NCBI GenBank assembly: GCA_017880985.1
Contig: JADGRK010000030.1
Location: 1 to 13,174 of the forward strand
DNA: 13,174 nt
Reading direction: 5' to 3'
DNA from: Rhodoferax sp.
GTDB lineage: Bacteria > Pseudomonadota > Gammaproteobacteria > Burkholderiales > Burkholderiaceae_C
In this document: positions 6,896 through 13,174 of the stretch, in pieces
How positions within the stretch are numbered: the first letter of the stretch is position 1
Layout of the letters: each line of letters opens with the position of its first letter
Translations under genes and position numbers: made by a program
The notes under the pieces: model-generated
What the model saw: only the letters and a program-made list of their open reading frames with translations
The model's database searches: none
Told to the model about the DNA's origin: nothing

Positions 6896-7831
6896 ATGCG
6901 GGCGGGTTTGCGTTCACTGGTCTTGACCTTCTGGCTGATCCTGTTCGCGGGGGCTTGCGCTCACGCGGCGGTCAAGGTGGTGATCGTCAGCAGCGAGCAC
7001 AGTGCCGCCTACCTGGAGGCAGCGCGGGCGCTGGTGAACGAACTTGAACGCGCTGGCCTGGAGCGCTCGGAGGTATTGGAGATCACGGCTAAAGAATGGG
7101 CCGCTGCCCAGCCGCTGACACCCAGGTTATTCGTCGCGCTGGGGAGCGCCGCTGCGAATGTTTTGGCCAGGACACCATTGCCGGTGCCGGTACTCTGCAC
7201 GCTGGTGCCACGCGCCAGTTTCGAGCTCGTGCTGGCAACCAGCAAGCGCAAGGCATCGTCACAGTTTTCAGCCCTTTATCTTGATCAACCCTGGAGTCGG
7301 CAACTCGGTTTGATCCGTCTGGCCTTGCCTGAGGCGCACAACATCGGTGTGCTGTGGGGGCCGGAATCGCAGACCCAGGCCCCGGCCGCGAACGCATCGG
7401 CCCAGGTGCATGGTCTCAAGCTGCTTGAGGCCAACGTTGCTCGCGATGACTTGTTATTCCCCAGCCTTAAAAGCGTGCTGGAAGACGCCGATGTGTTATT
7501 GGCCGTGCCAGACCCGCAGGTGTACAACAGCAGCAGCATCCAGAATATCTTGCTGACCACCTTTCGCTTGCGGGTGCCACTGGTGGCTTTTTCTCCAGCC
7601 TATGTGCATGCCGGTGCCTTGGTTGCCGTTTATGCAACGCCGCAGCAACTGGGCTTGCAGGCGGGGACGATGGCCAGCGCTGTGCTGCAGGGCAAGGCCT
7701 TGCCAGCCACGCCGATTTATTCGCAAGACTTCAGCGTTGCCGTGAACGATCATGTGGCCCACTCGCTTGGCCTGAGCCTGGACAGCGAGGCCTTGCGTCA
7801 TCAAATGCGCCGACGCGAGGTGATGCCATGA
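6896..7831 (+). CDS. Periplasmic ABC-type substrate-binding protein (PF04392-like)
   Basis: This 311-residue exported protein has the two-lobed layout of the ABC_sub_bind family. The signal peptide is about residues 1-24, cut after AHA. The first lobe starts VKVVIVSSEHSAAYLEAA and includes LFVALGSAAANVLA. The second lobe has HNIGVLWGPESQTQ and then ADVLLAVPDPQVYNSSSIQN. It ends with the family-typical VPLVAFSPAYVHAGALVAVY and QLGLQAGTMASAVLQGKAL. Binding proteins of this kind hold a small ligand in the periplasm for an ABC importer. No permease or ATPase gene lies nearby, and the stop overlaps the start of the sensor kinase (ATGA, 7828-7831). I infer that it presents ligand to the kinase, as LuxP does for LuxQ or TorT for TorS. 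The ligand is unknown. C21 sits in a poor lipobox (AGAC), so a lipoprotein form is unlikely. Confidence 0.85.
   Translation: MRAGLRSLVLTFWLILFAGACAHAAVKVVIVSSEHSAAYLEAARALVNELERAGLERSEVLEITAKEWAAAQPLTPRLFVALGSAAANVLARTPLPVPVLCTLVPRASFELVLATSKRKASSQFSALYLDQPWSRQLGLIRLALPEAHNIGVLWGPESQTQAPAANASAQVHGLKLLEANVARDDLLFPSLKSVLEDADVLLAVPDPQVYNSSSIQNILLTTFRLRVPLVAFSPAYVHAGALVAVYATPQQLGLQAGTMASAVLQGKALPATPIYSQDFSVAVNDHVAHSLGLSLDSEALRHQMRRREVMP
7817..7820 (+). promoter_or_regulatory. Shine-Dalgarno GAGG for the sensor kinase
   Basis: GAGG lies inside the last codons of the substrate-binding protein gene, 7 bases before the kinase ATG at 7828. It supports that start and coupled translation across the ATGA overlap. 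Confidence 0.55.
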
Positions 7832-9771
7832 AGATCACCGATATTCGCAGCCGCCTGTTGCTGGCGGCCCTGCTGCCGGTGACGCTGGTGGTTATTTTGC
7901 TGGCGGCGGTCCATTTGATCGACCGAATTGGCGACATTGCCGAGGCTCACAATCAGCGTCAGCGTTCGTTGGCCCGCCAGCTTGCCACGGCTTGTGAATA
8001 CGGCCTGTTTTCGTCCAATAACAGCCAGTTGCAAGCCATTGCCATGGGTGCCTTGCGTGAGGCTGATGTGCGTTCGGTGTCGATTGTCGATGGCAACGGT
8101 CATGTACTGGCCAGTAGCGGCAAGCGGGTTTACCCGACGCCGCCTGGTTTGGACAGCCAGGAGCGTGAGTTGTTTGATGGCGCCAGTCGCATCGAATTGC
8201 TGGTGCAGCCGATTTTGGCCAGCCAGCTCAAATTGGATGACTTGTTTGAAGTCCGCCCTGCTGAGGCGCTCAAGACGCAGGCACCGCTGGGTCATGTGTT
8301 GGTCGAGTTTTCTCGCCAGGCGCTGGATCAGCGTGAGCGCGATATGCTGCTGGTGGGTTTTGCCGTGGCTTTTGGGGGTTTATTATTTGGTGGTTTTCTG
8401 GCGCTGCGCCTGGGGCGCGGAGTGATTCGCCCGATTTTGCGTGTTTCCGACTTGATTGATCGCATTGGGCATGGTGAGTTGTCGGCACGCGCGAAAGTGC
8501 AGCCCGATGACCCGCTGCGCGAAGTGCAACTGGGCTTGAATCAAATGGCTGAGCGGCTGGAAGCGGGGCGCGATGAACTCGAACAGCGTGTCGTCGCAGC
8601 GACCCAGGATTTGCGCCAGAAAAAGGAAGAAGCCGAGACCGCGACGCTGGCCAAATCACGCTTTCTGGCGGCGGCCAGCCATGACCTGCGCCAACCGACC
8701 CACGCGATGGGCATGTTCGTGTCCCGGTTGGCCCAATTGCCGCACGACGCGCAAAGCCAGCAATTGATTGGCAGCCTGGAGGCATCCGTGCTGGCGTTGC
8801 AGGATTTGCTCGATGCGCTGCTCGACCTTTCGCGCCTGGAGGCGAATGCGGTGCAGGTTCATCTGCGGCCGTTTGCGTTGGCTGAAGTCTTTACGCAGAT
8901 TCACGATGAATTGGCCTTGACAGCGATTGAGAAAGGCTTGCGCCTGCGCATTCATCCAACCGATGCCTGCTTGATGAGCGACCCTTCGATGCTACATCGC
9001 ATCCTGCTCAATCTGGTGGCCAACGCCTTGCGTTACACCTTGTCGGGCGGTGTTCTGCTGGCGTGCCGAGTTTCGGCTGATGGCAGGCGCGCCCGCATTG
9101 AAGTGTGGGACAGCGGCATTGGCATTGCGAGCCAGCATCACGAGTCGATCTTCAAGGAGTTTTATCAAGTTGGCAACGCGGAGCGCGACCGCAGCAAGGG
9201 CCTCGGGCTGGGGCTTGCCATCGTTGCGCGCAAAGCCCAACTGCTGGGGCACCGGGTGCAGATCTGTTCGCGTCCGGGGCAAGGCACGCGCTTCAGCGTT
9301 GAAGTGCCAATGGCGCCGCCGGGCGCCGCCGTGGACCGGCGCAGCACACTTCGTCCGGCTACGTTCGACAATCTGGCGGGCCTGCGCGTGCTGGTGATTG
9401 AGGATGATATTCTGGCGCGCGAGGGTCTGGTGAGACTTCTCGCTGGGTGGGGTGTGCTGGTGGGTGTGGCAGAAAGTTTGGTGACAGCGCGCCAGCAAAT
9501 GGAAAACGGTGCTGTGCCTGACGTCATCGTGAGCGACTACCGTTTGCGTGACGGGGAAAATGGCATTGAAGTGATTCGCCAATTGCGCGCTGACGCCGGG
9601 CGCTTGATACCCGCTTGCCTGATCAGTGGCGACACCGATTTGAGTCTGATGCAGGTCGCCAAAGAGTCCTCATTGACGCTGCTGCACAAGCCAGTGCGCC
9701 CAGCCAAACTACGCAGCCTGATTCGTCATCTGGCCAAGGATGTCAAGGCAGAAAACGCTGACCTGGTGTAG
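7828..9771 (+). CDS. Membrane hybrid sensor histidine kinase with C-terminal receiver
   Basis: This 647-residue sensor autophosphorylates on a histidine in response to a periplasmic signal. Visible layout: TM1 about 11-31; a periplasmic domain 32-172 with EYGLFSSNNSQLQAIAMGAL and VSIVDGNGHVLASSG, reminiscent of BarA-type sensor domains; TM2 about 173-194; HAMP about 195-247; a coiled coil with KKEEAETATLAKS; and HisKA with H285 in AAASHDLRQP. The ATPase domain follows, with an N box (N395, N399), DSGIG (428-432) and GLGLGLAI (458-465). The receiver domain spans about 519-637, with acidic residues E525-D527, phosphoacceptor D570 in VSDYRLRDG, S600 and K621. No Hpt domain is present, so the receiver may tune the kinase or act as a phosphate sink rather than relay. 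It is coupled to the binding-protein gene, and its last 46 bases overlap the convergent response-regulator gene, its likely partner. Confidence 0.94.
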   Translation: MKITDIRSRLLLAALLPVTLVVILLAAVHLIDRIGDIAEAHNQRQRSLARQLATACEYGLFSSNNSQLQAIAMGALREADVRSVSIVDGNGHVLASSGKRVYPTPPGLDSQERELFDGASRIELLVQPILASQLKLDDLFEVRPAEALKTQAPLGHVLVEFSRQALDQRERDMLLVGFAVAFGGLLFGGFLALRLGRGVIRPILRVSDLIDRIGHGELSARAKVQPDDPLREVQLGLNQMAERLEAGRDELEQRVVAATQDLRQKKEEAETATLAKSRFLAAASHDLRQPTHAMGMFVSRLAQLPHDAQSQQLIGSLEASVLALQDLLDALLDLSRLEANAVQVHLRPFALAEVFTQIHDELALTAIEKGLRLRIHPTDACLMSDPSMLHRILLNLVANALRYTLSGGVLLACRVSADGRRARIEVWDSGIGIASQHHESIFKEFYQVGNAERDRSKGLGLGLAIVARKAQLLGHRVQICSRPGQGTRFSVEVPMAPPGAAVDRRSTLRPATFDNLAGLRVLVIEDDILAREGLVRLLAGWGVLVGVAESLVTARQQMENGAVPDVIVSDYRLRDGENGIEVIRQLRADAGRLIPACLISGDTDLSLMQVAKESSLTLLHKPVRPAKLRSLIRHLAKDVKAENADLV

Positions 9772-10397
9772 CCTTGGCGGTTGGCGGCCAGAACCACCTG
9801 AACGCGGGTTTTCACGCCAAAGATGCGGAGCAGCGCCGTCACATGATTTTTCACGGTTTCGTCGGCCACGTGCAATAGTTCACTGATTTCCTTATTGGAA
9901 CGGCCATCCAGCAGGAGGTACAAGACATCTACCTGGCGCTGCGTGAATTGCGGGGCGGCTGTGCCTGCCCCTGCGACCCCTGCACCGCCGGGCACCTCGA
10001 GCAACTCGAGTGGCACATAAACTTCACCCGCCAGAACCAGACGAATGGCTGACAGCAATTCGTAGCTCTTGCCGGTCTTGCCGAGGAAACCGGCCGCACC
10101 ACTGGCCAGCGCCCTGCGGACCAATTGGGGATTGGGCTTGCCTGAGAGCATGAGAATGGGAAGTTCCGGATGTGCTTTGCCGAATACATTGAGCGCGCTG
10201 AGCCCGTTCATGTCGGGCAAGTCGTAGTCAAGCAGCACAAGATCGAGATCGGCGTGTGAGGCGGCGAGCTCGAAAGCGCGCTCACAGTTTGCAGCCTCCA
10301 GCACGACGATCTGCTCATCAAGCCCTTTGAGAACTTGACGCAGGCCTGCACGCACCAGCGGGTGGTCATCAACAACAAGAATTTTCAAGACTTTCAC
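9726..10397 (-). CDS. NarL/FixJ-family response regulator with LuxR-type HTH
   Basis: This 223-residue cytoplasmic transcription factor has a receiver domain (about 4-120) with acidic pair D10-D11 in LVVDDHPLVRAGL, phosphoacceptor D57 in VLLDYDLPDMNG, S85, and K107 in GFLGKTG. A Gly/Ala-rich linker (about 136-148) follows. The LuxR-type helix-turn-helix covers about 150-205, with FTQRQVDVLYLLLDGRSNKE and recognition helix region DETVKNHVTALLRIFGV. Phosphorylation of D57 is expected to control dimerisation and DNA binding. The start is GTG at 10397; a TTG four codons in is also possible. Its 3' end overlaps the sensor kinase gene in opposite orientation, making it the likely cognate regulator even though it is not in the same transcript. 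Its target genes cannot be read; the receptor operon, or itself, is a reasonable guess. Confidence 0.93.
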   Translation of the reverse strand: MKVLKILVVDDHPLVRAGLRQVLKGLDEQIVVLEAANCERAFELAASHADLDLVLLDYDLPDMNGLSALNVFGKAHPELPILMLSGKPNPQLVRRALASGAAGFLGKTGKSYELLSAIRLVLAGEVYVPLELLEVPGGAGVAGAGTAAPQFTQRQVDVLYLLLDGRSNKEISELLHVADETVKNHVTALLRIFGVKTRVQVVLAANRQGYTRSAFSALTSLAR

Positions 10398-10403
10398 CGT
10401 AGC

Positions 10404-10432
10404 ATTCTTATTCTCTGGAGGTCAACTGCCAA
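10404..10432 (-). promoter_or_regulatory. Candidate promoter of the response regulator gene
   Basis: Read on the minus strand, TTGGCA (complement of 10427-10432) lies 16 bases before TAAGAAT (complement of 10404-10410), whose 3' end is 6 bases before the GTG start. The -35 is a fair match and the -10 is poor. It overlaps the region that would carry dnaE control signals on the other strand. Confidence 0.2.
10417..10421 (+). promoter_or_regulatory. Shine-Dalgarno GGAGG before an alternative dnaE start
   Basis: GGAGG lies 10 bases before an ATG at 10432 that is in frame with dnaE and would add 16 residues (MKDGKNRHSQLPTIYA) to the N-terminus. It is the best ribosome-binding match near dnaE. The added residues do not look like the conserved DnaE N-terminus, so its use is uncertain. 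Confidence 0.35.
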
Positions 10433-10466
10433 TGAAAGACGGCAAGAACCGGCACAGCCAACTTCC

Positions 10467-10472
10467 TACAAT
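10467..10472 (+). promoter_or_regulatory. -10-like hexamer TACAAT immediately upstream of dnaE
   Basis: TACAAT matches 5 of 6 consensus -10 positions and ends 7 bases before the ATG at 10480. Transcription would start at or next to the A of that ATG, giving a leaderless message. No good -35 is visible at 16-18 bases upstream, and no Shine-Dalgarno sequence precedes ATG 10480. Confidence 0.4.
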
Positions 10473-10479
10473 ATACGCC

Positions 10480-13174
10480 ATGTTTGTCCACCTACGCCTC
10501 CACACTGAATTTTCCGTCGTTGACGGAACCAACCGTATCGACGATATCGTCCGTTGCGCTGCCGCTGACGGCCAGCCGGCGCTGGCCATTACCGACTTGA
10601 GCAACCTGTTTGGTGCCATCAAGTTTTACCAGCAGGCGCGCAAGAAGGGTGTCAAGCCTTTGATCGGCGCAGAAGTCTGGCTCGACGGCCTGGGCAAGGA
10701 CGAAGCCAAGCTGTCGCGCTTGCTGCTGCTGGTGCAGAGCAAGCAGGGTTACTTGAATTTGTCTGAACTTCTGGCGCGCGCCTGGACCCAGCAAGGTGGC
10801 AAGCCACAGGCCTGCATCAAGCTGGCCTGGCTGGCCGAACTCAACGAGGGCCTGATCGCGCTCGCAGGCGCGCAGGCCGGGCCGGTCGGGCAGGCGCTGA
10901 TGCAGGGCGATGAGGCGCGAGCCTTGGCGGTTGCCCTTCAATTGGGAGCGGTGTTTCCGCATCGGTTTTATCTTGAATTGCAGCGCGCTGGCCGCGCTGA
11001 CGATGAGGCGCATGTGGTGGCCGCCGTGCAATTGGCGGTGCGCGCTGGTTTGCCGGTGGTGGCCACGCATCCGGTACAGTTCGCCGCGCCAGATGATTTT
11101 GAAGCGCATGAAGCCCGCGTCTGTATTGCCGAGGGTGAAATTCTTGGCAATCCGCGTCGCCTGCGGCGTTTCACACGCGAGCAGTATTTCAAGACCAGCA
11201 CACAAATGCAGGAATTGTTTGCCGATGTGCCGTCGGCTCTGGCCAATACCCTTGAAATTGCCAAACGCTGCAATTTGACGCTGGTGCTGGGCAAGCCGCA
11301 GTTGCCGGATTTCCCCACGCCGGAGGTCAATGGCCAGCGCATGACGCCGGAAGACTACTTTCGCTACGCCTCGTGCGAGGGTCTGAAAGAGCGCATGGCA
11401 CACCTGTACCCGGACACGGCGCAGCGCGCAAAAGAAATGCCGCGTTATCTGGAGCGGCTGGAATTTGAACTCGGCACGATTCTGAAGATGGGCTTTCCGG
11501 GTTACTTTTTGATTGTCGGCGACTTCATCAACTGGGCCAAGAACAACGGCTGCCCGGTGGGCCCTGGGCGCGGCTCCGGAGCCGGCTCGCTGGTGGCGTA
11601 CTCACTGAAGATCACCGATCTCGATCCGCTGCGATACAACCTGCTGTTCGAGCGCTTTTTAAACCCCGAGCGGGTCTCCATGCCCGACTTTGATATCGAC
11701 TTTTGCCAGACCAACCGAAATCTGGTGATTGATTACGTGAAGGGCAAATACGGCAAGGAAGCGGTGAGCCAGATTGTGACCTTTGGCACGCTGGCGGCAC
11801 GTGCCGCGGTGCGCGACGTGGGACGCGTGCTGGATATGAGCTACACCTTTTGTGACGGCATCAGCAAGCTCATTCCCAACAAGCCAGGCGTCAGCGTCAG
11901 CCTGCAATTGCCCCCTGTGGAGCGGAAAAAAGACGACAAGACGGTTTATGCGATTGAAGCCGAACCCCTTCTTGCCGAGCGCGAGAGCAAGGAGGAAGAC
12001 GTCAGGACCCTGCTGGAACTGGCCCGCAAGCTTGAAGGTTTGACGCGCAATGTCGGCATGCACGCCGGTGGTGTGTTGATTGCGCCGGGCAAACTGACCG
12101 ACTTTTGCCCGCTGTATCAGCAGCCCGGCAGCGAATCGGCAGTCAGTCAATTTGACAAATACGATGTCGAGGCCATTGGCTTGGTGAAGTTCGACTTTTT
12201 GGGTCTGGCCACGCTCACGATTCTGGAAAATGCGCGCGAGTTCATCATCAAGCGCCACAAGGGTCAGGAAGGCTTCGCATTCGAGGACCTGCCACTGGAC
12301 GATGCGCTGGTGTACAAGTTGTTTTCTGATGGCAAGACCGAGGCCGTGTTCCAGTTTGAAAGTCGCGGCATGCAGGGCATGCTTAAAGACGCCAAGCCAA
12401 GCCGGCTGGAAGACCTGATTGCAATGAACGCGCTTTACCGGCCCGGCCCGATGGACCTGATCCCGACCTATCTCGCCCGCAAGGCCGGACGGGAGGAGGT
12501 GGTGTACCCCGATCCGCGCGTGCAAGCCATCCTGTCCGAGACCTATGGCGTGATGGTCTATCAGGAGCAGGTGATGCAGATGGCGCAGATTCTTGGCGGC
12601 TATTCGCTCGGCGGTGCTGACTTGTTGCGCCGCGCCATGGGTAAAAAAGACGTCGATGAGATGGCCCGGCACCGCCAGATCTTCCGCGATGGCGCAGCAT
12701 TAAAGGGAATTGCTGCCGAAAAAGCTGATGCCGTGTTTGATGACATGGAAAAATTTGCCGGCTACGGCTTCAATAAGTCGCACTCGGCGGCGTATGCGCT
12801 GTTGGCCTACCACACGGCCTGGCTCAAGGTGCATTACACGGCCGAGTTCTTTTGCGCCAACATGACGGTGGAAATGGACGACACCGACAAGCTCAAAATC
12901 CTGTTTGAAGACGCGCTGAAGATGGGCCTGAGCTTTGAGCCGCCGGATGTGAACCGGGGCGTGCACCGCTTCGAGCCGGTTTCCGACCGCATCATTCGCT
13001 ATGGCCTGAGCGCGATCAAAGGCACCGGCCAGCAAGCCATCGAGGCGATTGTGGCGGCCCGCGAAGGTCGCGGCGCGGGGCCGTCGGGCGAAGTGTCAGG
13101 CTCGTTCACCAGCCTGTTTGATTTTTGTGTCCGGGTGGATCGCAACCGCATCAACAAACGCACCGTTGAGGCCT
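10480..13174 (+). CDS. dnaE: DNA polymerase III subunit alpha, 5' part (cut by window end)
   Basis: The frame stays open for 898 codons to the window edge. DnaE is the replicative polymerase catalytic subunit. The N-terminal PHP domain begins FVHLRLHTEFSVVDG, as in E. coli alpha (FVHLRVHSDYSMIDG). The palm follows with GPGRGSGAGSLVAYSLKITD and the catalytic aspartates D403 and D405 in MPDFDIDF, with the third, D572, in VKFDFLGLATL. The conserved NVGMHAGGVLIAPGKL, NALYRPGPMDLIP and GYGFNKSHSAAYALLAYHTA are all present. About 15 extra residues near PPVERKKDDKTVYAIEAEP relative to E. coli appear typical of Comamonadaceae. The C-terminal OB, clamp-binding and tau-binding parts lie beyond the window. 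I chose ATG 10480 because it gives the family N-terminus; an in-frame ATG at 10432 is the alternative. The gene is divergent from the response regulator. Confidence 0.97.
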   Translation, partial: MFVHLRLHTEFSVVDGTNRIDDIVRCAAADGQPALAITDLSNLFGAIKFYQQARKKGVKPLIGAEVWLDGLGKDEAKLSRLLLLVQSKQGYLNLSELLARAWTQQGGKPQACIKLAWLAELNEGLIALAGAQAGPVGQALMQGDEARALAVALQLGAVFPHRFYLELQRAGRADDEAHVVAAVQLAVRAGLPVVATHPVQFAAPDDFEAHEARVCIAEGEILGNPRRLRRFTREQYFKTSTQMQELFADVPSALANTLEIAKRCNLTLVLGKPQLPDFPTPEVNGQRMTPEDYFRYASCEGLKERMAHLYPDTAQRAKEMPRYLERLEFELGTILKMGFPGYFLIVGDFINWAKNNGCPVGPGRGSGAGSLVAYSLKITDLDPLRYNLLFERFLNPERVSMPDFDIDFCQTNRNLVIDYVKGKYGKEAVSQIVTFGTLAARAAVRDVGRVLDMSYTFCDGISKLIPNKPGVSVSLQLPPVERKKDDKTVYAIEAEPLLAERESKEEDVRTLLELARKLEGLTRNVGMHAGGVLIAPGKLTDFCPLYQQPGSESAVSQFDKYDVEAIGLVKFDFLGLATLTILENAREFIIKRHKGQEGFAFEDLPLDDALVYKLFSDGKTEAVFQFESRGMQGMLKDAKPSRLEDLIAMNALYRPGPMDLIPTYLARKAGREEVVYPDPRVQAILSETYGVMVYQEQVMQMAQILGGYSLGGADLLRRAMGKKDVDEMARHRQIFRDGAALKGIAAEKADAVFDDMEKFAGYGFNKSHSAAYALLAYHTAWLKVHYTAEFFCANMTVEMDDTDKLKILFEDALKMGLSFEPPDVNRGVHRFEPVSDRIIRYGLSAIKGTGQQAIEAIVAAREGRGAGPSGEVSGSFTSLFDFCVRVDRNRINKRTVEA

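Noticed and set aside
6896..6970. Lipoprotein signal in the substrate-binding protein
   Set aside because: The residues before C21 are AGA rather than a good lipobox with Leu at -3, while AHA at 22-24 is a good signal peptidase I site.
9996..10016. Repeated CTCGAG pair in the response regulator gene
   Set aside because: Two copies of a 6-base palindrome within codons for Leu-Glu-Leu-Leu-Glu are explained by the protein sequence, not by an operator.
10492..12672. Two long minus-strand open frames (303 and 337 residues) opposite dnaE
   Set aside because: The plus strand encodes unmistakable DnaE motifs throughout. The antisense products have no domain-like sequence and are explained by codon bias.

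Overview
The window is about 60% GC and tightly packed, with no gene-free stretch longer than 90 bases. The HrpA and DnaE sequences look like those of a betaproteobacterium, most likely Burkholderiales of the Comamonadaceae (Rhodoferax/Polaromonas type). Three short repeats inside hrpA also look to me like Comamonadaceae dispersed repeats. That placement rests on recognition, not on a search.

Region 1 (1-4796, all plus strand) is a run of overlapping genes: the 3' end of an unrecognised gene with a Lys/Ala-rich tail, a 140-residue VapC-like PIN-domain protein, and a full-length DEAH-box RNA helicase HrpA of 1358 residues. The joins are 4-base ATGA and TTGA overlaps, which suggests one translationally coupled transcript. 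The most unusual feature here is that hrpA carries three different short repeat-like sequences, all in frame. They encode extra linker residues after helicase motif III, before the region preceding the OB-like domain, and within the C-terminal HrpA-specific region.

Region 2 (4797-9771, plus strand) looks like an envelope sensing operon. It encodes a TonB-dependent outer-membrane receptor, a periplasmic ABC-type substrate-binding protein (PF04392-like) with no permease or ATPase nearby, and a membrane hybrid histidine kinase with a C-terminal receiver. A NarL/LuxR-type response regulator (minus strand, 9726-10397) faces the operon tail to tail and overlaps the kinase 3' end by 46 bases. The simplest model is ligand entry through the receptor, capture by the binding protein, signalling through the kinase, and transcriptional output by the regulator. 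The ligand cannot be read from the sequence. This is the best candidate for an undescribed system in the window, although each protein family is known.

Region 3 (10398-13174) holds the short divergent intergenic region between the regulator and dnaE, then the first ~898 codons of dnaE (DNA polymerase III alpha), which runs off the window end. The dnaE start is ambiguous: an ATG with a -10-like TACAAT immediately upstream (possible leaderless mRNA), or an in-frame ATG 16 codons earlier with a good Shine-Dalgarno sequence. I saw no tRNA, rRNA, CRISPR array or complete insertion sequence.
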